In this document: piece after piece, positions 16,876-25,970 of the stretch | Position numbering within the stretch: position 1 is the stretch's first letter | Layout: each line of letters begins with the position of its first letter | Source: VXNE01 sp965217825 | GTDB taxonomy: Bacteria > Pseudomonadota > Gammaproteobacteria > Pseudomonadales > Azotimanducaceae | Reading direction: 5' to 3' | Assembly: GCA_965217825.1 (NCBI GenBank) | Contig: OZ244571.1 | Span: forward strand, 2,914,001-2,978,000 | Length of the DNA stretch: 64,000 bases | Made by a program: the position numbers and the translations under genes | The notes under the pieces: generated by a model | Databases searched by the model: none | What the model saw: the letters and a program-made list of their open reading frames with translations, nothing else | Told to the model about the DNA's origin: nothing

Positions 16876-17628
16876 TTATAGCCGATTGATGAGGCTTGCG
16901 AGGAAGCCTGCGCCAAACCCGTTGTCGATATTGACTACGGAGACGCCGGATGCGCAGCTGTTCAACATGCCGAGCAGCGCCGCGACGCCGCCGAAGGATG
17001 CGCCATAGCCAACACTCGTGGGAACCGCGATGACAGGTTTGTCCACCAATCCGCCAACGACGCTCGGCAGCGCGCCCTCCATGCCAGCCACGACGATCAG
17101 CACCTTCGCTTCGCGCAACGCCGTAAGCCTCGCCAATAGACGATGCAGCCCGGCGACACCAACATCGCTTATTCGCGTTACCGGCGTGTCGTAGAACTCG
17201 CACGTGACGGCAGCTTCCTCGGCCACCGGCGCGTCGGAGGTGCCCGCCGTGACGACAGCGACCGTGGTCGGCGCTGGTGGGCCGCCGGACGTCTTGTGTG
17301 TGATCACGCGGGCGGTTGCATGGTATTCGGCGCCGTCAAGTTCTCCTTTGAGGGCGGCATACTTGTCCGCCTGCACGCGCGTGATGAGGACGTCTTCGCC
17401 GCGGGCGCGCAGTGCCCGAAAGGCGGTCAGGATCTGTTCCGGCGTCTTGTGTTCGCCGTAGATAACCTCGGCAGCCCCCGTGCGGTGGCGACGGTCATGG
17501 TCGACTGTCACGTCTCCCGCGGGCTCGAAATACGAGGCATCGATGCGTTGGACGGCATCAGTGCGTGAGACATCGCCAGACCGGTAGGCATCGATGATGG
17601 CGGCGAGATTCTCTAGTCGTTCATCCAT
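16876..17628 (-). CDS. larB: nickel-pincer cofactor biosynthesis protein LarB
   Basis: Carboxylates and hydrolyses nicotinic acid adenine dinucleotide in the first step of nickel-pincer nucleotide synthesis. The 250-residue protein has an N-terminal helical region and a C-terminal domain related to AIR carboxylase (PurE): TVAVVTAGTSDAPVAEEA, DVGVAGLHRLL, VLIVVAGMEGALPSVVGGL and VPTSVGYGASFGG. Its start overlaps larC by 16 bases. It could be mistaken for PurE, but purK is absent and larC and larE flank it. Confidence 0.92.
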   Translation of the reverse strand: MDERLENLAAIIDAYRSGDVSRTDAVQRIDASYFEPAGDVTVDHDRRHRTGAAEVIYGEHKTPEQILTAFRALRARGEDVLITRVQADKYAALKGELDGAEYHATARVITHKTSGGPPAPTTVAVVTAGTSDAPVAEEAAVTCEFYDTPVTRISDVGVAGLHRLLARLTALREAKVLIVVAGMEGALPSVVGGLVDKPVIAVPTSVGYGASFGGVAALLGMLNSCASGVSVVNIDNGFGAGFLASLINRL

Positions 17629-18809
17629 GCAGCGATCTCCCGGTCGACCGCGTCCTTCAGCATCAGGTAGCTATCGCCACGCGCGCGGGCGAGGGCGAGA
17701 ATGTCGTCGTGTTCGGACTTCCAGCGCTTGCGACCATCCGGCAACTCGGCCACCTTGACGCGAACCTTGCCGAATGTCGTCTCGACGGTCGCGGTGCGTC
17801 GCGGCAGCATCCACTTCTGCACATCGTGAAAGCGCACGCCAATGGTTGTCGAATCGGCCGTCAAACGCTGCACCACGGCTTCGAGCCGATCCGGCGGGGC
17901 CAGGACGGAAACCCTGTGTCCCGGCCGGGACTTTTTCATCAGGGCCGGCGTCACCATGACATCCCTGGCGCCGATAGCCAACAGACCCTCGATCAGCGGC
18001 TGAAATGCTTCAGGTCGCATGTCGTCGATATTGCACTCTATCTCGATGTTGGTTTCGACATCATAGCCGTAAGCCTTGTCGGCCCTGGCCGTACCGAGGA
18101 CGACCCGCAACACGTTTGGAAGGTCGAAGTCCTTTTGCCCGATCCCATAGCCGATGCGTTCGGCGACGAAGTCGCGCGGCTCGCCGAACGCGTCGACCGC
18201 ACACCTGAGAATCGTCGCCCCGGTCGGTGTAGTCGCTTCGCCGTCCACACCGCCGTAGCGGCAGGGCACACCCTGGAGCAACAACGCGGTGGCTGGGGCG
18301 GGTACCGGCATACGACCATGCTCGCAAAGTGTCGTGCCGCCGCCGACTTCGACGGGACGCGACAGCACCTCGTCAACACCCAGATACTCGAGACCGAGCG
18401 CGGCGGAGACGATATCGACAATCGCATCCGTCGCGCCGACTTCGTGAAAGTGCACCTCCTCGACATCGATGCCGTGGACATCGGCTTCCGCTTCTCCCAA
18501 GGCTTGGAACATCGCGACGGCGCGCTCTTCAATGGCGCGGCTGTAGCCGGCGAGTTCGATGATTTCGACGATCTGTGCCAGACGACGATGAGGTTTGGGC
18601 CGATCCTTGCGCAGGACGACGGTCGCCCTGGAGCCTCTGATGCCCATCTTGGCTGCCGCGTCGACTTCGAGTTCGAATTCGGACTTGAGGGAGAGTTTTG
18701 CGAGTTGGCTGCGCAGGTAGTCCACCGGGACGCCGATGTCGACCATCGCGCCTATGTGCATGTCGCCGGAGATTCCGCTGAAACAGTCGTACAGGAGCGT
18801 CCTAGCCAT
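17613..18809 (-). CDS. larC: nickel insertion protein LarC
   Basis: CTP-dependent nickel insertase that completes the nickel-pincer nucleotide. The 398-residue protein starts LLYDCFSGISGDM, a family hallmark, and has HEVGATDAIVDIVSAALGLE and the C-terminal ferredoxin-like part with ECNIDDMRPE and VMTPALMKKSRPGHRVSVLAP. In Lactobacillus plantarum LarC is made by a programmed frameshift; here both halves are one continuous frame. It is the first gene of the lar operon, divergent from gor across ~130 bases. Confidence 0.92.
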   Translation of the reverse strand: MARTLLYDCFSGISGDMHIGAMVDIGVPVDYLRSQLAKLSLKSEFELEVDAAAKMGIRGSRATVVLRKDRPKPHRRLAQIVEIIELAGYSRAIEERAVAMFQALGEAEADVHGIDVEEVHFHEVGATDAIVDIVSAALGLEYLGVDEVLSRPVEVGGGTTLCEHGRMPVPAPATALLLQGVPCRYGGVDGEATTPTGATILRCAVDAFGEPRDFVAERIGYGIGQKDFDLPNVLRVVLGTARADKAYGYDVETNIEIECNIDDMRPEAFQPLIEGLLAIGARDVMVTPALMKKSRPGHRVSVLAPPDRLEAVVQRLTADSTTIGVRFHDVQKWMLPRRTATVETTFGKVRVKVAELPDGRKRWKSEHDDILALARARGDSYLMLKDAVDREIAAWMND

Positions 18810-18941
18810 GGGCCGATGTTAACGCAGGGTAGGGCGCGTGGTCCGGTGTGTTTGGATTTCACGCGTCGACAAGATAGCCTTGCGCGGTCGGACAGTCCGC
18901 GTACTACAGCAAACTCACCCACCCCCGGTGTTGGGGCTTTG

Positions 18942-20336
18942 ATGCTGGCAGAAGCGGCCGCAAATTCCGCCGACCAGGGACGCAAATTGACCTTCGACTA
19001 CGACCTGTTCGTCATCGGTGCCGGTTCGGGTGGCACGCGCGCTGCGCGCATGTCCGCCGCCCTGGGCGCCAAAGTCGCCATCGCCGAGGAACGCCATCTG
19101 GGCGGGACATGCGTCAATGTCGGCTGCATACCCAAAAAACTGTTCGTCTACGGGTCACATTACGCGGAGGATTTCAAAGATGGCGCGGCGTACGGCTGGA
19201 CCACATCCGGAGAGACCTTCGACTGGCCGACCCTGCGCGACAACAAGACGCGGGAAATAGAGCGTCTGAACGGCGTATATCGGGACCTGTTGGAGGGACC
19301 GGGGGCCGAGATCATCCGTGAACGAGCCACCCTGGTGAATGCCCACGCCGTGGGGGTAGGGGGCGAAACGGTCACGGCGGCGAACATTCTCATTGCCACC
19401 GGCAGCCGGCCCAGCGTGCCGCCGTTCCCGGGCGCTGACCTCGCGATCACATCGGATGACACCTTCTATCTGGACGCGTTTCCGGAACGTGTGATCATCA
19501 TCGGTGGCGGTTACATCGCCGTCGAGTTCGCCGGAATCTTCAAAGGACTAGGTGCCGAGACGACACTGTTGTATCGGGGACCGTTGTTTTTGCGTGGCTT
19601 CGACGGGGGCGTGCGCAACTTCGTTGCGGGAGAATTACGCGGAAAGGGTGTTGCACTGCGTTTCGATACGCAGATCGACAGTATCGAGAGGGTAGCCGGG
19701 GGTCTTATCGTTCGTACACAAGCGGGAGACGCGCTTGAAGCCGACGTGGTCCTTTGCGCCACAGGCAGGGGGCCCAATACTGCCAGCCTTGGTTTAGCCC
19801 AGGCGGGCGTCGAACTTGGGGCGTCGGGGGGAGTACGCGTAGATGACCGCTATCGGACCAGCGCGCCTCACATACGCGCCATCGGCGACGTCATTGGCGG
19901 CGTCCAACTGACGCCGGTCGCCATCGCCGAAGGCATGTGCATCGCCTACAACCTGTTCGGCGGAGAAGATCGCGAGGTGGACTATGACGGTATCGCGACT
20001 GCGGTCTTTTGTCAGCCGAATATCGGCGCTGTCGGCCCAACCGAAGAAAGTGCCCGTCGCCGCTATCCTGCCCTGAAGGTATTCGAGTCGTCGTTTCGTC
20101 CCTTGAAGCACACGCTGACGGGACGCGAGGAGCGAACCATGATGAAGCTGCTGGTGGACGGCGACAGCGACCGCGTGGTCGCGGCGCACATGGTTGGTCC
20201 CGAGGCTGGCGAGATCATCCAGGGCTTGAGCGTTGCGATCAAGGCTCGCGCCACCAAGGCGGATTTCGATCGCACAATTGGCATCCATCCAACCGCGGCC
20301 GAAGAGTTCGTGACCATGCGCGAAGCCCGATCGTGA
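18942..20336 (+). CDS. gor: glutathione-disulfide reductase
   Basis: NADPH-dependent flavoenzyme that keeps glutathione reduced in the cytoplasm. FAD motif YDLFVIGAGSGGTRAARMSA, redox disulfide GGTCVNVGCIPKKL, NAD(P)-binding IIIGGGYIAVEFAGI, second FAD contact HIRAIGDVIGGVQLTPVAIAEG and the catalytic His-Glu in IGIHPTAAEEFVTM are all present. ATG at 18942 is used here, but TTG at 18987 (preceded by AGGGA) gives the exact family N-terminus LTFDYDLFVIGAGSGG and may be the real start. An open frame continues far upstream but overlaps larC antisense and is not coding. Confidence 0.93.
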   Translation: MLAEAAANSADQGRKLTFDYDLFVIGAGSGGTRAARMSAALGAKVAIAEERHLGGTCVNVGCIPKKLFVYGSHYAEDFKDGAAYGWTTSGETFDWPTLRDNKTREIERLNGVYRDLLEGPGAEIIRERATLVNAHAVGVGGETVTAANILIATGSRPSVPPFPGADLAITSDDTFYLDAFPERVIIIGGGYIAVEFAGIFKGLGAETTLLYRGPLFLRGFDGGVRNFVAGELRGKGVALRFDTQIDSIERVAGGLIVRTQAGDALEADVVLCATGRGPNTASLGLAQAGVELGASGGVRVDDRYRTSAPHIRAIGDVIGGVQLTPVAIAEGMCIAYNLFGGEDREVDYDGIATAVFCQPNIGAVGPTEESARRRYPALKVFESSFRPLKHTLTGREERTMMKLLVDGDSDRVVAAHMVGPEAGEIIQGLSVAIKARATKADFDRTIGIHPTAAEEFVTMREARS

Positions 20337-20479
20337 GTGGGATCCCGCCGGGGAACCCCCGCGCAAGAGGATATTCCCCTTCGGTCGGAGTGCGCGGTCG
20401 GGGAGCGCTTTGACGCGGACGCACGCGTCGTTGATCGCTTTGCCAAGCATGGTGTTCCTGCGCGACAGAGAGGCCGCTG

Positions 20480-20662
20480 ATGCAAGTGTTTGAGGACTTT
20501 CTTCGCTTCCTCGATGGATTGTTGGGATCCGCCGCCTACTTTCCGATCGTTTTGCTTGGCGTCGGCATCTTCTTCACGCTCGACACCTGTCTCCTGGGAC
20601 TTGTGCTGTCTAACAAACGGTGGCGGACTATCGCGCGGATATGCAAGCGGGCGGTGGTATAG
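20480..20662 (+). CDS. 60-residue hydrophobic ORF, possible remnant of an AGCS-type symporter
   Basis: The first ~35 residues (FLRFLDGLLGSAAYFPIVLL then GVGIFFTL) look like the start of sodium/alanine symporters of the AGCS (AlsT) family, which run to ~450-500 residues. After FFTL the resemblance stops and a short basic tail follows to a TAG at 20662. A GAGG ribosome-binding site precedes the ATG, so translation may still occur. Most likely a truncated gene whose downstream part was deleted; it could instead be a genuine small membrane protein. No continuation was found in the other two forward frames. Confidence 0.35.
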   Translation: MQVFEDFLRFLDGLLGSAAYFPIVLLGVGIFFTLDTCLLGLVLSNKRWRTIARICKRAVV

Positions 20663-20695
20663 TTCGAGCCCACAAACAACCTGGTGGGGATTGAA

Positions 20696-21253
20696 ATGTC
20701 GTTGCGGGTCGCGTTCGATCTGGAAGAGACGGACCTTGAGTATTTTCGCTCGATCATGAAGAGGGCCGGAACGAGTGTCCAGCGTGCGTCCGAAGAGGAA
20801 GTCTTGGCGCATGCCGACGCAATGATCAATAACGTGAAAACCGCCAACTTGCCCGCGTTCGTCGCGCAGCGCATCGATCGTGTCGGGAGCCTGATCGACA
20901 TGTTGCGGGATGACGAGTGGCGACTCGGGGGGGGCGAACGCAACAACGTCGTCACGGCGCTCGCATACTTTGTCGAGCCGAAGGATGTCATTCCGGACGA
21001 TGTCCCGGTTCTCGGCTACATCGACGACGCGATCATGATCGAGCTGATCATGAGAGAACTGAAACACGAGATCGAGGCGTTTGACGATTTTCGTCGCTAC
21101 CAGCGGGAGGAGGCGTCGAGAAACAGGCACCCGAACGTTACGCGGGAGGATTGGCTCGCCGCGAAACGACGCGAACTTCACCAGCGCATGCGCAGACGCC
21201 GGAACTCCCGCGGTCCGAGGGAATCGGGGCGCACCCGAGTCAGGTTGTTCTAA
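20696..21253 (+). CDS. YkvA family (DUF1232) protein
   Basis: A 185-residue soluble-looking protein. The central segment NNVVTALAYFVEPKDVIPDDVPVLGYIDDAIMI carries the DUF1232/YkvA signature (Y-F-x-x-P-x-D-x-I-P-D plus G-x-I-D-D). An N-terminal helical region (LEETDLEYFRSIMKRAGTSV) precedes it, and the C-terminus is strongly basic (RRRELHQRMRRRR-type). Function is unknown. ATG at 20696 follows GGGGATTGAA; an in-frame start 12 bases upstream is less likely. Its stop is followed at once by repeat copy B. Confidence 0.8.
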   Translation: MSLRVAFDLEETDLEYFRSIMKRAGTSVQRASEEEVLAHADAMINNVKTANLPAFVAQRIDRVGSLIDMLRDDEWRLGGGERNNVVTALAYFVEPKDVIPDDVPVLGYIDDAIMIELIMRELKHEIEAFDDFRRYQREEASRNRHPNVTREDWLAAKRRELHQRMRRRRNSRGPRESGRTRVRLF

Positions 21254-21306
21254 CGCCACAAAAACCGTCGCCCTGCGGGCGCCGTGTTTTGCCCCCGCCC
21301 AAGCCC
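21254..21306 (+). repeat. hairpin repeat family, copy B (after the YkvA-family gene)
   Basis: Module 1 of the repeat only, starting at the first base after the TAA: CGCCACAAAAACCGTCGCCC, GGGCGCCGTGTTTTG and GCCCCCGCCCAAGCCC. Module 2 is missing, replaced by an unrelated CGACCGCTTCGGGTCG hairpin. It lies between convergent genes (YkvA-family and sppA). Confidence 0.8.
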
Positions 21307-21325
21307 GACCGCTTCGGGTCGCTTC

Positions 21326-23146
21326 CTACCGATACGCGCTGCGCCCGCAGAACTCGCAGATCGCGTAGACGTGCCTAGGGTCATTCAGCGACGCGAGCGA
21401 TTCGAAACCGGCGATGATCGGCTCAAACCAGGCGGCGGCGGGTCGCAGCGAAAATCCCAGCTCATCGAACAGTCGCATGAGGATCTTCTCCCGCGTGGAC
21501 AACGGTTCGTCGATTGTCACCACTTTGTACTCGTCGATCCCAGCGCGCTCCGCCGCAGCCTCGATGGCATGGTTGAGATGACCGAGTCCATCCACGAGTC
21601 CCAGGTCGAACGCCTTGCGTCCACTCCATACGTGGCCCTGCGCGATCGTTTCCACCTCCTCCGGCGCCATGTCGCGGCCTCGCGCGACGAGGTTCACGAA
21701 GCGCGTATAGGTGTCTTCCACGGCAGCTTGCAACACGTTCCCCATGCGCTCGCTGACGCCGCCGAAAGGGTCGAGCGCGCCGGTCAAGGAACTCGTACCG
21801 ACGCCATCCCGCGCAATGCCTATGGATGACAGGCTATCCTCAAATGTTGGCAAGATGGCGAACACGCCGATGGACCCGGTAATGGTCGTCGGAGCCGCCC
21901 ATATCTCATCAGCCGTCGCGGAGATCCAATAGCCGCCGGAAGCGGCCACGCCGCCCATCGACACCACCACGGGCTTGCCGGTAGCCTGCACCAACTCCAA
22001 CTCCTGACGAATGACTTCGGAGGCGAATGCGCTGCCGCCGGGCGAGTCGACGCGCAGCACCAGGGCTTTCACATCCGTGTCCTCGCGCGCCTTGCGAATG
22101 AGCCGTGAAGTCGAACCGGCGCCGACTACGCCGCGTGGTTGATCCCCTGTCAGAATCATGCCATCTACAACGACTACCGCCACCTTGGGTCCATGCCCCG
22201 GTCGTTCGGAACTGCGCACCGACCGCAGGTAGTCGGGGACATCCGCGCGCAGGAACGCACCGTTGTCACCCGTTCCGACCCTCTCGGCAAGTCGCTCCTG
22301 TAACGCGTCATGCGTCAACAACTCATCCACCAGTCCGTTTTCGAGCGCCGCGCGCGCCGCGTCGCCATTCACTTCCCGCAGCAGGACGTCGTACTCGTTG
22401 GCGTAATGTTGCAGCGCTTGCGGGTCCAGGCGCCGGTTCTCCGCCACTTGGTCGACATAGCTTCCCCATAGATCATCCACGAGCGCCTGGTTCGATTTTT
22501 TCGCATCGGCGGACATGTCCGAACGGGTATAGGGTTCAACGGCCGACTTGTAAGAGCCGATGCGGTAGACGTGCACGTTGACCTTGAGTTTTTCCAACAG
22601 GCCCCCGTAGTAGTCCTGGTACGCGCCGAAACCAGTCAGCATGAGTTCGCCAAGCGGATGCATGTACACCTCGTCGGCGAAGCTGGCGAGGTAGTATTGC
22701 GGCTGTGTGAAGTAGTCGCTGGTGGCGACTACGGTCTTGTCCGCATCGCGGAATTCCTCGATTGCCTCGCCGATCGCCTCCAGGTGCGCGGCGCTTGCGA
22801 AGTTGAGATCGGTGAGGTCCAGCGTCAGCATTGCGACCCGTTCGTCCGAAGACGCCTGTTTGATCGCGTCGATGATGTCCGCCGCCTTTGTCTGGCCCGC
22901 GACATCGGACAACGTCGGCGGGAAGGGGAATGCGGGGCTAGAAGGCTGCTCGACGATCATTCCCTTGGGAGCGACCACGAGAGCGGCGCCGTTCGGTATC
23001 TGCACGCCCTTGGGCGCGGACAGGATCACGGCGACCAAAACAAGCAAGAACAGCCCTATGAGCACATTCGCCAACGCGACCCGCAGGAATGCAAAAGCCC
23101 GCGAAACGGCGGCGAAGGACTTTCGCAGGATCTGTCCAAACAACAT
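21326..23146 (-). CDS. sppA: signal peptide peptidase SppA (protease IV, long form)
   Basis: Membrane-anchored serine peptidase that degrades cleaved signal peptides at the periplasmic face. From the ATG at 23146 the protein is 606 residues, matching the 67-kDa double-domain form: a membrane anchor near residues 20-45 (ALANVLIGLFLLVLVAVIL), the catalytic Lys in RIGSYKSAVEPY (about residue 200) and the nucleophile Ser in GGVAASGGYW (about residue 403). An upstream start at 23230 would add 28 residues not found in the family. The C-terminal CEFCGRSAYR tail is unusual. Convergent with the YkvA-family gene and divergent from murF. Confidence 0.93.
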   Translation of the reverse strand: MLFGQILRKSFAAVSRAFAFLRVALANVLIGLFLLVLVAVILSAPKGVQIPNGAALVVAPKGMIVEQPSSPAFPFPPTLSDVAGQTKAADIIDAIKQASSDERVAMLTLDLTDLNFASAAHLEAIGEAIEEFRDADKTVVATSDYFTQPQYYLASFADEVYMHPLGELMLTGFGAYQDYYGGLLEKLKVNVHVYRIGSYKSAVEPYTRSDMSADAKKSNQALVDDLWGSYVDQVAENRRLDPQALQHYANEYDVLLREVNGDAARAALENGLVDELLTHDALQERLAERVGTGDNGAFLRADVPDYLRSVRSSERPGHGPKVAVVVVDGMILTGDQPRGVVGAGSTSRLIRKAREDTDVKALVLRVDSPGGSAFASEVIRQELELVQATGKPVVVSMGGVAASGGYWISATADEIWAAPTTITGSIGVFAILPTFEDSLSSIGIARDGVGTSSLTGALDPFGGVSERMGNVLQAAVEDTYTRFVNLVARGRDMAPEEVETIAQGHVWSGRKAFDLGLVDGLGHLNHAIEAAAERAGIDEYKVVTIDEPLSTREKILMRLFDELGFSLRPAAAWFEPIIAGFESLASLNDPRHVYAICEFCGRSAYR

Positions 23147-23265
23147 GTCGGCACCGGATGGTATAAGAAGCGGCGATTGTCCCACACGCGTTATTGGATC
23201 GCGCGGTGCTCGGAACGATACCGCGGGCAAAACGGAGCTGGGGACCCTTGGATGATGGGGTAGAG

Positions 23266-24648
23266 ATGAGTCTTTGGCGATGGTCTGAGGTTTGCGCGGC
23301 GGTGGGCGCGCCGCTGACGGACGGTCCGGACATCGACGGCGTAAGCATCGATTCGCGCACCCTGACCGGCGGAGAACTGTTTGTCGCTTTGCCAGGCGAT
23401 CCGGGACCGCGATTTCACGTCAGTCAGCGGTCTGAACGCGACGGTCACGATTATGTGGGCGCAGCTTTGGATGCCGGCGCAGCGGGTGCGCTCGTGCAGA
23501 GGGATGTGCGGGATGGGCGGCCATGCATCCTTGTGAGGGATACCATCGATGCACTGTGGGCGCTCGCCCAGTCCGCGCGCGAGAGGTTGGGTGGCCGCGT
23601 TGTCGCAGTGACCGGGAGCAGCGGAAAGACCACGGTCAAGACCTTCATCGCGCATGCCCTGGATGCTTTTTCAACGCCCGGCAGCCTGAACAACCACTTG
23701 GGCGTGCCGTTGTCGCTGGCGCGTACGCCGGCGGATACCAGGTTTGCCGTGTACGAAATTGGCACGAATCACCCAGGCGAGATTGCGCCGCTGGCCCGCC
23801 TGGCGGCACCGGATGTCGCGGTTGTCCTCAACGTGCATCCCGCTCACATCGAGTATTTCGACGACATCGGTGCGCTCAGGCGGGAAAAGCTCTCCATTGC
23901 CGATGGGTTGCGGACCGGGGGTACGCTGGTCTGCCTTGACGCGTTGGACCGCGGCAGACTCGACTGCGGCAAGCGCGTGCTCACTTTCGGTCTCGGTCAG
24001 AACGCGGACGTGCGCTTGACGAGTTCGGCAGGAGGCGTCGCCGTGGTGGAGACACCGTCGGGCCGTGTCCAAGCGGAGATTCCAGGCGGGGGCGAGCACC
24101 GTGCGCTGGCGTTGACCGCCGCCGCCGCCGCCATTGTTGCGTTGGGCGGCGATCCGGCGTCGATCGGGCGCATAGGGGCAGAAACCCTGCCCGCCGGACG
24201 AGGCAACCGTGTCCGCATCGGCGAGGTAACGCTGATCGACGACAGCTACAACGCGAATCCCGCGAGCATGGCTGCCGCCTTGCACTCGCTCGCCTCCGAA
24301 GCGGGAAGAACGATCGCGGTGCTGGGCGAGATGCTCGAACTTGGCGACGATGGGCAGCGCCTGCACGCAGCGATGGCCGAAGCCTGTCGCGGAATCGACA
24401 AGGTGGTTTGTGTCGGCCACGCCATGGATGCGCTCTATGATCGATTGCCGAATCATCGCCGGCTTGCATTTTTTCCTTCCCCTGACGATATCGACACGGA
24501 GGCGATCGTCGATGCGCTGCAACTTGGAGACATCGTGTTGCTCAAGGGATCAAACCGGGTCTTTTGGGCGCGCGACTTCGCCCACGTGCTTGGCCGCCGA
24601 ATCGAACAACGATCCAGCACCCCAGGGGCATCGAATGAGGGTGATTGA
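23266..24648 (+). CDS. murF: UDP-N-acetylmuramoyl-tripeptide--D-alanyl-D-alanine ligase
   Basis: Adds D-Ala-D-Ala to the muramoyl tripeptide, the last cytoplasmic step of the peptidoglycan stem. The 460-residue protein has the Mur-ligase N-terminal block DGVSIDSRTLTGGELFVALPG, the ATP loop VTGSSGKTTVKTFIAHAL, the central EIGTNHPGEIAPLARLAAPD and VHPAHIEYF, and the C-terminal LIDDSYNANPASMAAAL. The start is ATG at 23266 after GGGGTAGAG. It is detached from the usual dcw cluster (no mraY, murD or ftsW next to it). Confidence 0.94.
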   Translation: MSLWRWSEVCAAVGAPLTDGPDIDGVSIDSRTLTGGELFVALPGDPGPRFHVSQRSERDGHDYVGAALDAGAAGALVQRDVRDGRPCILVRDTIDALWALAQSARERLGGRVVAVTGSSGKTTVKTFIAHALDAFSTPGSLNNHLGVPLSLARTPADTRFAVYEIGTNHPGEIAPLARLAAPDVAVVLNVHPAHIEYFDDIGALRREKLSIADGLRTGGTLVCLDALDRGRLDCGKRVLTFGLGQNADVRLTSSAGGVAVVETPSGRVQAEIPGGGEHRALALTAAAAAIVALGGDPASIGRIGAETLPAGRGNRVRIGEVTLIDDSYNANPASMAAALHSLASEAGRTIAVLGEMLELGDDGQRLHAAMAEACRGIDKVVCVGHAMDALYDRLPNHRRLAFFPSPDDIDTEAIVDALQLGDIVLLKGSNRVFWARDFAHVLGRRIEQRSSTPGASNEGD

Positions 24649-24808
24649 CGTTGCTGCAGTGGGACGAGCATGACGACCGCGGCCAGCGGGCGGGGTGTGT
24701 GGAAACGGCCGGAATGGTGCCGACGAATTGCGCATGCGGTAGTATGACCGATTGCGGCCGTCGCCCGAGGTGATCGTGGCGCCGGCGAATTTCGCTTGGA
24801 ACTCACGA

Positions 24809-25771
24809 ATGATCGTTGACAGCCAGGGGCGTAGGTTTCGGAATTTGCGGGTCAGCCTGACGGCTGCGTGCAACTACGCTTGCACCTACTGCGTCGCCGA
24901 CGGTAAACGCCTCCAGCCCGCCAGCCGAGAACTGTCCGCCGAATCACTCGTAAAAGCCGTGCGGCTGATGATTCGGGCCGCTGGCATCGAGAAGCTTCGG
25001 ATCACTGGCGGCGAGCCGCTGTTGTCTTCCAAGTTCGACGAGTTTCTTCCGGCGGTCATGGCCCTGCCGTTGTCCGATGTCGCGGTCACCACCAATGGCC
25101 AGTTCCTGGTGCGCAAGGAGGAGGTCATCAGGAAGGCCGGTCTCAAGCGTATCAATATCAGCCTGGACACCCTTGACCCCGCCCACTTCCGCCTGATTGC
25201 GCGTTCGGGCGACCTCGAAACCGTGGTGGCGGGTATCGATGTCATGATCGAGTTGGGCCTCAAGGTGAAGATCAACATGGTTCCCTTGCGCACCGCCAAC
25301 GCGGATCAGATTCTGCCGATGCTCGAGTTCTGCCTCGACCGGGGTATAGAGTTGCGCTACATAGAACTCATGAATATGGGGCACCTGAAATACAACCAGG
25401 CCTATCAGCGCGACTTCATCGGCATGGAAGAACTGCTCGAGACCATCGGGAGCCGTTTTACGTTCGCCCGGACCGATGCCCCCTACGACTCCACGTCGGT
25501 GCGCTTCAACGTGCCGGGATACGGCAACTTCGGCATCATCGCCAACGAGAGTGAACCATTTTGCAGTTCCTGCACGCGCCTTCGGCTGTCGTCCAACGGA
25601 CTTCTCTATGGATGCTTGTCCAATACGAATCATCACGACATCAATGCCTTGCTGGACGCTCCGGAGCACGAAGCCCTCGTCCGGCTGCAGGGCGTGCTGG
25701 TCAAGGCGATGGGCGACAAACAGACGGCGTTCACAGGAGAAGTCACGGTGATGAAGTTCATCGGCGGCTAG
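24809..25771 (+). CDS. moaA: GTP 3',8-cyclase (molybdopterin biosynthesis)
   Basis: Radical-SAM enzyme that opens molybdenum-cofactor synthesis by converting GTP to 3',8-cyclo-GTP. It has the SAM-cluster motif CNYACTYC after RNLRVSLTAA, the GGEPLL motif, and the second cluster of MoaA, FCSSCTRLRLSSNGLLYGC, whose TRLRL carries GTP-contacting arginines. It ends IGG, the double-glycine tail required for MoaA activity. The 320-residue length is normal from ATG at 24809; 19 extra upstream codons are open but atypical. No moaC, moaD, moaE or mog lies nearby. Confidence 0.88.
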   Translation: MIVDSQGRRFRNLRVSLTAACNYACTYCVADGKRLQPASRELSAESLVKAVRLMIRAAGIEKLRITGGEPLLSSKFDEFLPAVMALPLSDVAVTTNGQFLVRKEEVIRKAGLKRINISLDTLDPAHFRLIARSGDLETVVAGIDVMIELGLKVKINMVPLRTANADQILPMLEFCLDRGIELRYIELMNMGHLKYNQAYQRDFIGMEELLETIGSRFTFARTDAPYDSTSVRFNVPGYGNFGIIANESEPFCSSCTRLRLSSNGLLYGCLSNTNHHDINALLDAPEHEALVRLQGVLVKAMGDKQTAFTGEVTVMKFIGG

Positions 25772-25880
25772 CAGACTGTCGATCTTGCCGCACTAGCGGC
25801 AAGATCGACAGGATGATAGGTGGGCTTGGGCGGGGGCAAAACACGGCGCCCGCGAGGGCGACGGTTTTTGTGGCACTGAG
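25772..25880 (-). repeat. hairpin repeat family, copy C (after moaA, inverted)
   Basis: Complete copy in reverse orientation to A1, beginning at the moaA stop. It contains module 2 as a perfect hairpin (25776-25811), GGTGGGCTTGGGCGGGGGC, and module 1 as CAAAACACGGCGCCCGC with GGGCGACGGTTTTTGTG. It lies in a tandem rather than convergent gap, before the DUF1285 gene. Confidence 0.85.
25776..25811. terminator. perfect 16-bp stem-loop within repeat copy C
   Basis: CTGTCGATCTTGCCGC, loop ACTA, then GCGGCAAGATCGACAG: a perfect 16-base-pair stem with a four-base loop starting four bases after the moaA stop. There is no U-tract, so it may block transcription poorly alone but could protect the moaA mRNA 3' end or mark a protein-binding site. 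Confidence 0.55.
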
Positions 25881-25970
25881 GTCGGCCGCTCCACGGACGC
25901 ACCGCCGAGAGCCGCTTGAGAGTCGGCGACCTCCGTTGAAATCAAGCCCGCACAATTCCCGCATGCCTGC

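Noticed and set aside
16876..17628. PurE (AIR carboxylase) instead of LarB
   Set aside because: The C-terminal domain is PurE-like, but the N-terminal extension and the larC and larE neighbours fit LarB.
17709..18941. Long upstream extension of the gor reading frame (over 400 codons)
   Set aside because: It lies antisense to larC, lacks family resemblance, and the glutathione reductase N-terminus fits a start at 18942 or 18987.
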